From Oceanobacillus sojae (lineage in GTDB: Bacteria; Bacillota; Bacilli; Bacillales; Amphibacillaceae), in the NCBI RefSeq assembly GCF_007991515.1, contig NZ_BJYM01000018.1:1-64000 (forward strand): a stretch of 64,000 nucleotides of DNA, in the 5' to 3' direction. The translations under genes and the position numbers were made by a program. The notes below the pieces were generated by a model. The model worked only from the letters and a program-made list of their open reading frames with translations, was not told the DNA's origin and did not search any database. Below are positions 63,230-64,000 of this stretch, in pieces. Every line of letters begins with the position of its first letter. The stretch's first letter is position 1.

Positions 63230-63247
63230 TATAGAACGGTCATTATA
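63230..63247. promoter_or_regulatory. TetR operator candidate at the tetR-type gene
   Basis: TATAGAACGGTCATTATA, a near-copy of the element before the MFS gene, lies just upstream of the TetR ribosome site. Confidence 0.65.
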
Positions 63248-63360
63248 AATTTAACATATCAGCTATTAGATAACAACAAGCTTGTATAGAGGAATCTAAA
63301 TAAAGATGACTGTTCCAAAAGGATTCTCACAAGCAATAAACCTATTATGTTTTATTAATA

Positions 63361-63400
63361 TATTATCGCTCCATCTGTAAAAAATGACAGAGCGATAATA
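63361..63400 (-). terminator. Terminator of the sigma factor gene
   Basis: 11-bp arms TATTATCGCTC and complement with extra CTGT/ACAG pairing inside, 31 bases past the stop. Confidence 0.82.
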
Positions 63401-63431
63401 TAGCATTCTATTCAGGTAACCTGATTATTAA

Positions 63432-64000
63432 TCACCTTACCAAAAAATCCTGCAATTTTTTGCTGCGTCTCGGATGCCTTAATTTACGCAATGCTTTCGC
63501 TTCAATTTGACGGACACGCTCTCTGGTTACACCGAATACTTTCCCCAGTTCTTCCAATGTTCTTGTTTTGCCGTCATCCAGGCCAAACCGGAGACGGAGA
63601 ATGCTTTCTTCCCGGACAGGGAGCTTACTCATCACATCCTCCAATTGTTCTTTTAGTAACTGGTTTGCAGCATAGTTGTAAGGAGATTCTGCTTCCTCAT
63701 CCTCAATAAAATCACCCAAATATGAACTTTCTTCATCACCTATAGGCGTTTCCAGAGATATGGTGTCTTGAGCAATTTTTAGAATATATCTTACTTTATC
63801 CGGTTTTAGCCCCATTTCTTCTCCTATTTCCTCCGGGGCTGGTTCACGGCCTAAATCTTGAAGTAAGGAACGTTGAATACGGATTAATTTATTAACGGTT
63901 TCAACCATGTGTACCGGAATTCGGATGGTCCGCGCCTGATCAGCTATTGAACGGGTGATTGACTGTCTAATCCACCAGGTTGCGTAGGTGCTGAATTTAA
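63432..64000 (-). CDS. SigA/RpoD-like sigma-70 factor, 5' end beyond the window
   Basis: The frame is open to the window edge and reads [20 protein letters not shown], then [15 protein letters not shown] (regions 2.4-3.0), region 3, and region 4 with [22 protein letters not shown] and [20 protein letters not shown]. It is a primary-type sigma factor that guides RNA polymerase to -10/-35 promoters. It departs from Bacillus SigA at many places (for example [18 protein letters not shown] and a [13 protein letters not shown] end), and downstream are a TetR and an MFS gene rather than the usual neighbours of rpoD. It could be rpoD or a second SigA-like paralogue; the N-terminal part is missing, so this is open. 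Confidence 0.85.
   Translation of the reverse strand, partial: KFSTYATWWIRQSITRSIADQARTIRIPVHMVETVNKLIRIQRSLLQDLGREPAPEEIGEEMGLKPDKVRYILKIAQDTISLETPIGDEESSYLGDFIEDEEAESPYNYAANQLLKEQLEDVMSKLPVREESILRLRFGLDDGKTRTLEELGKVFGVTRERVRQIEAKALRKLRHPRRSKKLQDFLVR

Noticed and set aside
1..64000. CRISPR array, prophage, tRNA or rRNA
   Set aside because: No regularly spaced repeats, phage structural genes or cloverleaf sequences were recognised in the window.

Overview
The window reads as chromosomal DNA of a low-GC, spore-forming Gram-positive of the Bacillaceae, most like the Oceanobacillus/Virgibacillus group. Evidence: AGGAGG-type ribosome sites, frequent GTG and TTG starts, a des-desK-desR thermosensor operon, a gamma-type spore-protein candidate, Bacillus-type Zur boxes and YobV/YobU-type regulators. 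The species call is inference; no rRNA or tRNA gene is present.

Layout. 0.3-8.6 kb: class B PBP, cupin, PQQ-type sugar dehydrogenase lipoprotein, MerR regulator, MFS exporter, SDR and a divergent LysR. 8.6-19.6 kb: one minus-strand cluster with CobN-like chelatase, ChlD-like and ChlI-like AAA+ subunits and a FecB/FecCD/FecE-type importer, preceded by a thioredoxin-reductase-like flavoprotein. Both promoters carry palindromes matching the Bacillus Zur box, so the set looks like a zinc-starvation metal-chelatase/importer system. Two inverted copies of a ~180-bp MITE-like element lie in it. 19.6-29.8 kb: DUF4870 protein, HelD-like helicase, small multidrug exporter with its MerR activator (19-bp spacer promoter), ArsR/oxidoreductase pair, frameshifted ABC exporter, PadR/DUF4188. 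29.8-37 kb: tatA with a Tat-exported gluconate-dehydrogenase-like pair, copper-storage-type four-helix protein, orphan peptide-binding lipoprotein, DHA2 exporter. 37.5-49.7 kb: desR/desK/des, PEP carboxylase, YobV/YobU pair, a decayed XRE/membrane-protein operon, spore protein, an oxalate decarboxylase pseudogene, DHA2 exporter with LysR.

50.1-59.9 kb holds the second notable system: a divergent locus matching the flavin-based extracellular electron transfer (EET) locus known from Listeria. The minus arm is fmnB-dmkA-ecfA1-ecfA2-ecfT and the plus arm ndh2-eetA-eetB-dmkB. A lipoprotein gene follows the ECF arm. No flavinylated PplA-type lipoprotein and no RibU-type S component is present. Both arms and the lipoprotein gene have TTGTGAA/TTCACAA-type palindromes next to their -10 elements, pointing to redox control by Rex or an Fnr-type regulator.

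59.9-64 kb: SDR, thioredoxin-like protein, MFS/TetR pair sharing an operator, and the 3' part of a SigA-like sigma factor cut by the window edge. Pseudogenes (oxdC, XRE/membrane operon, ABC exporter) show ongoing accessory-gene decay.
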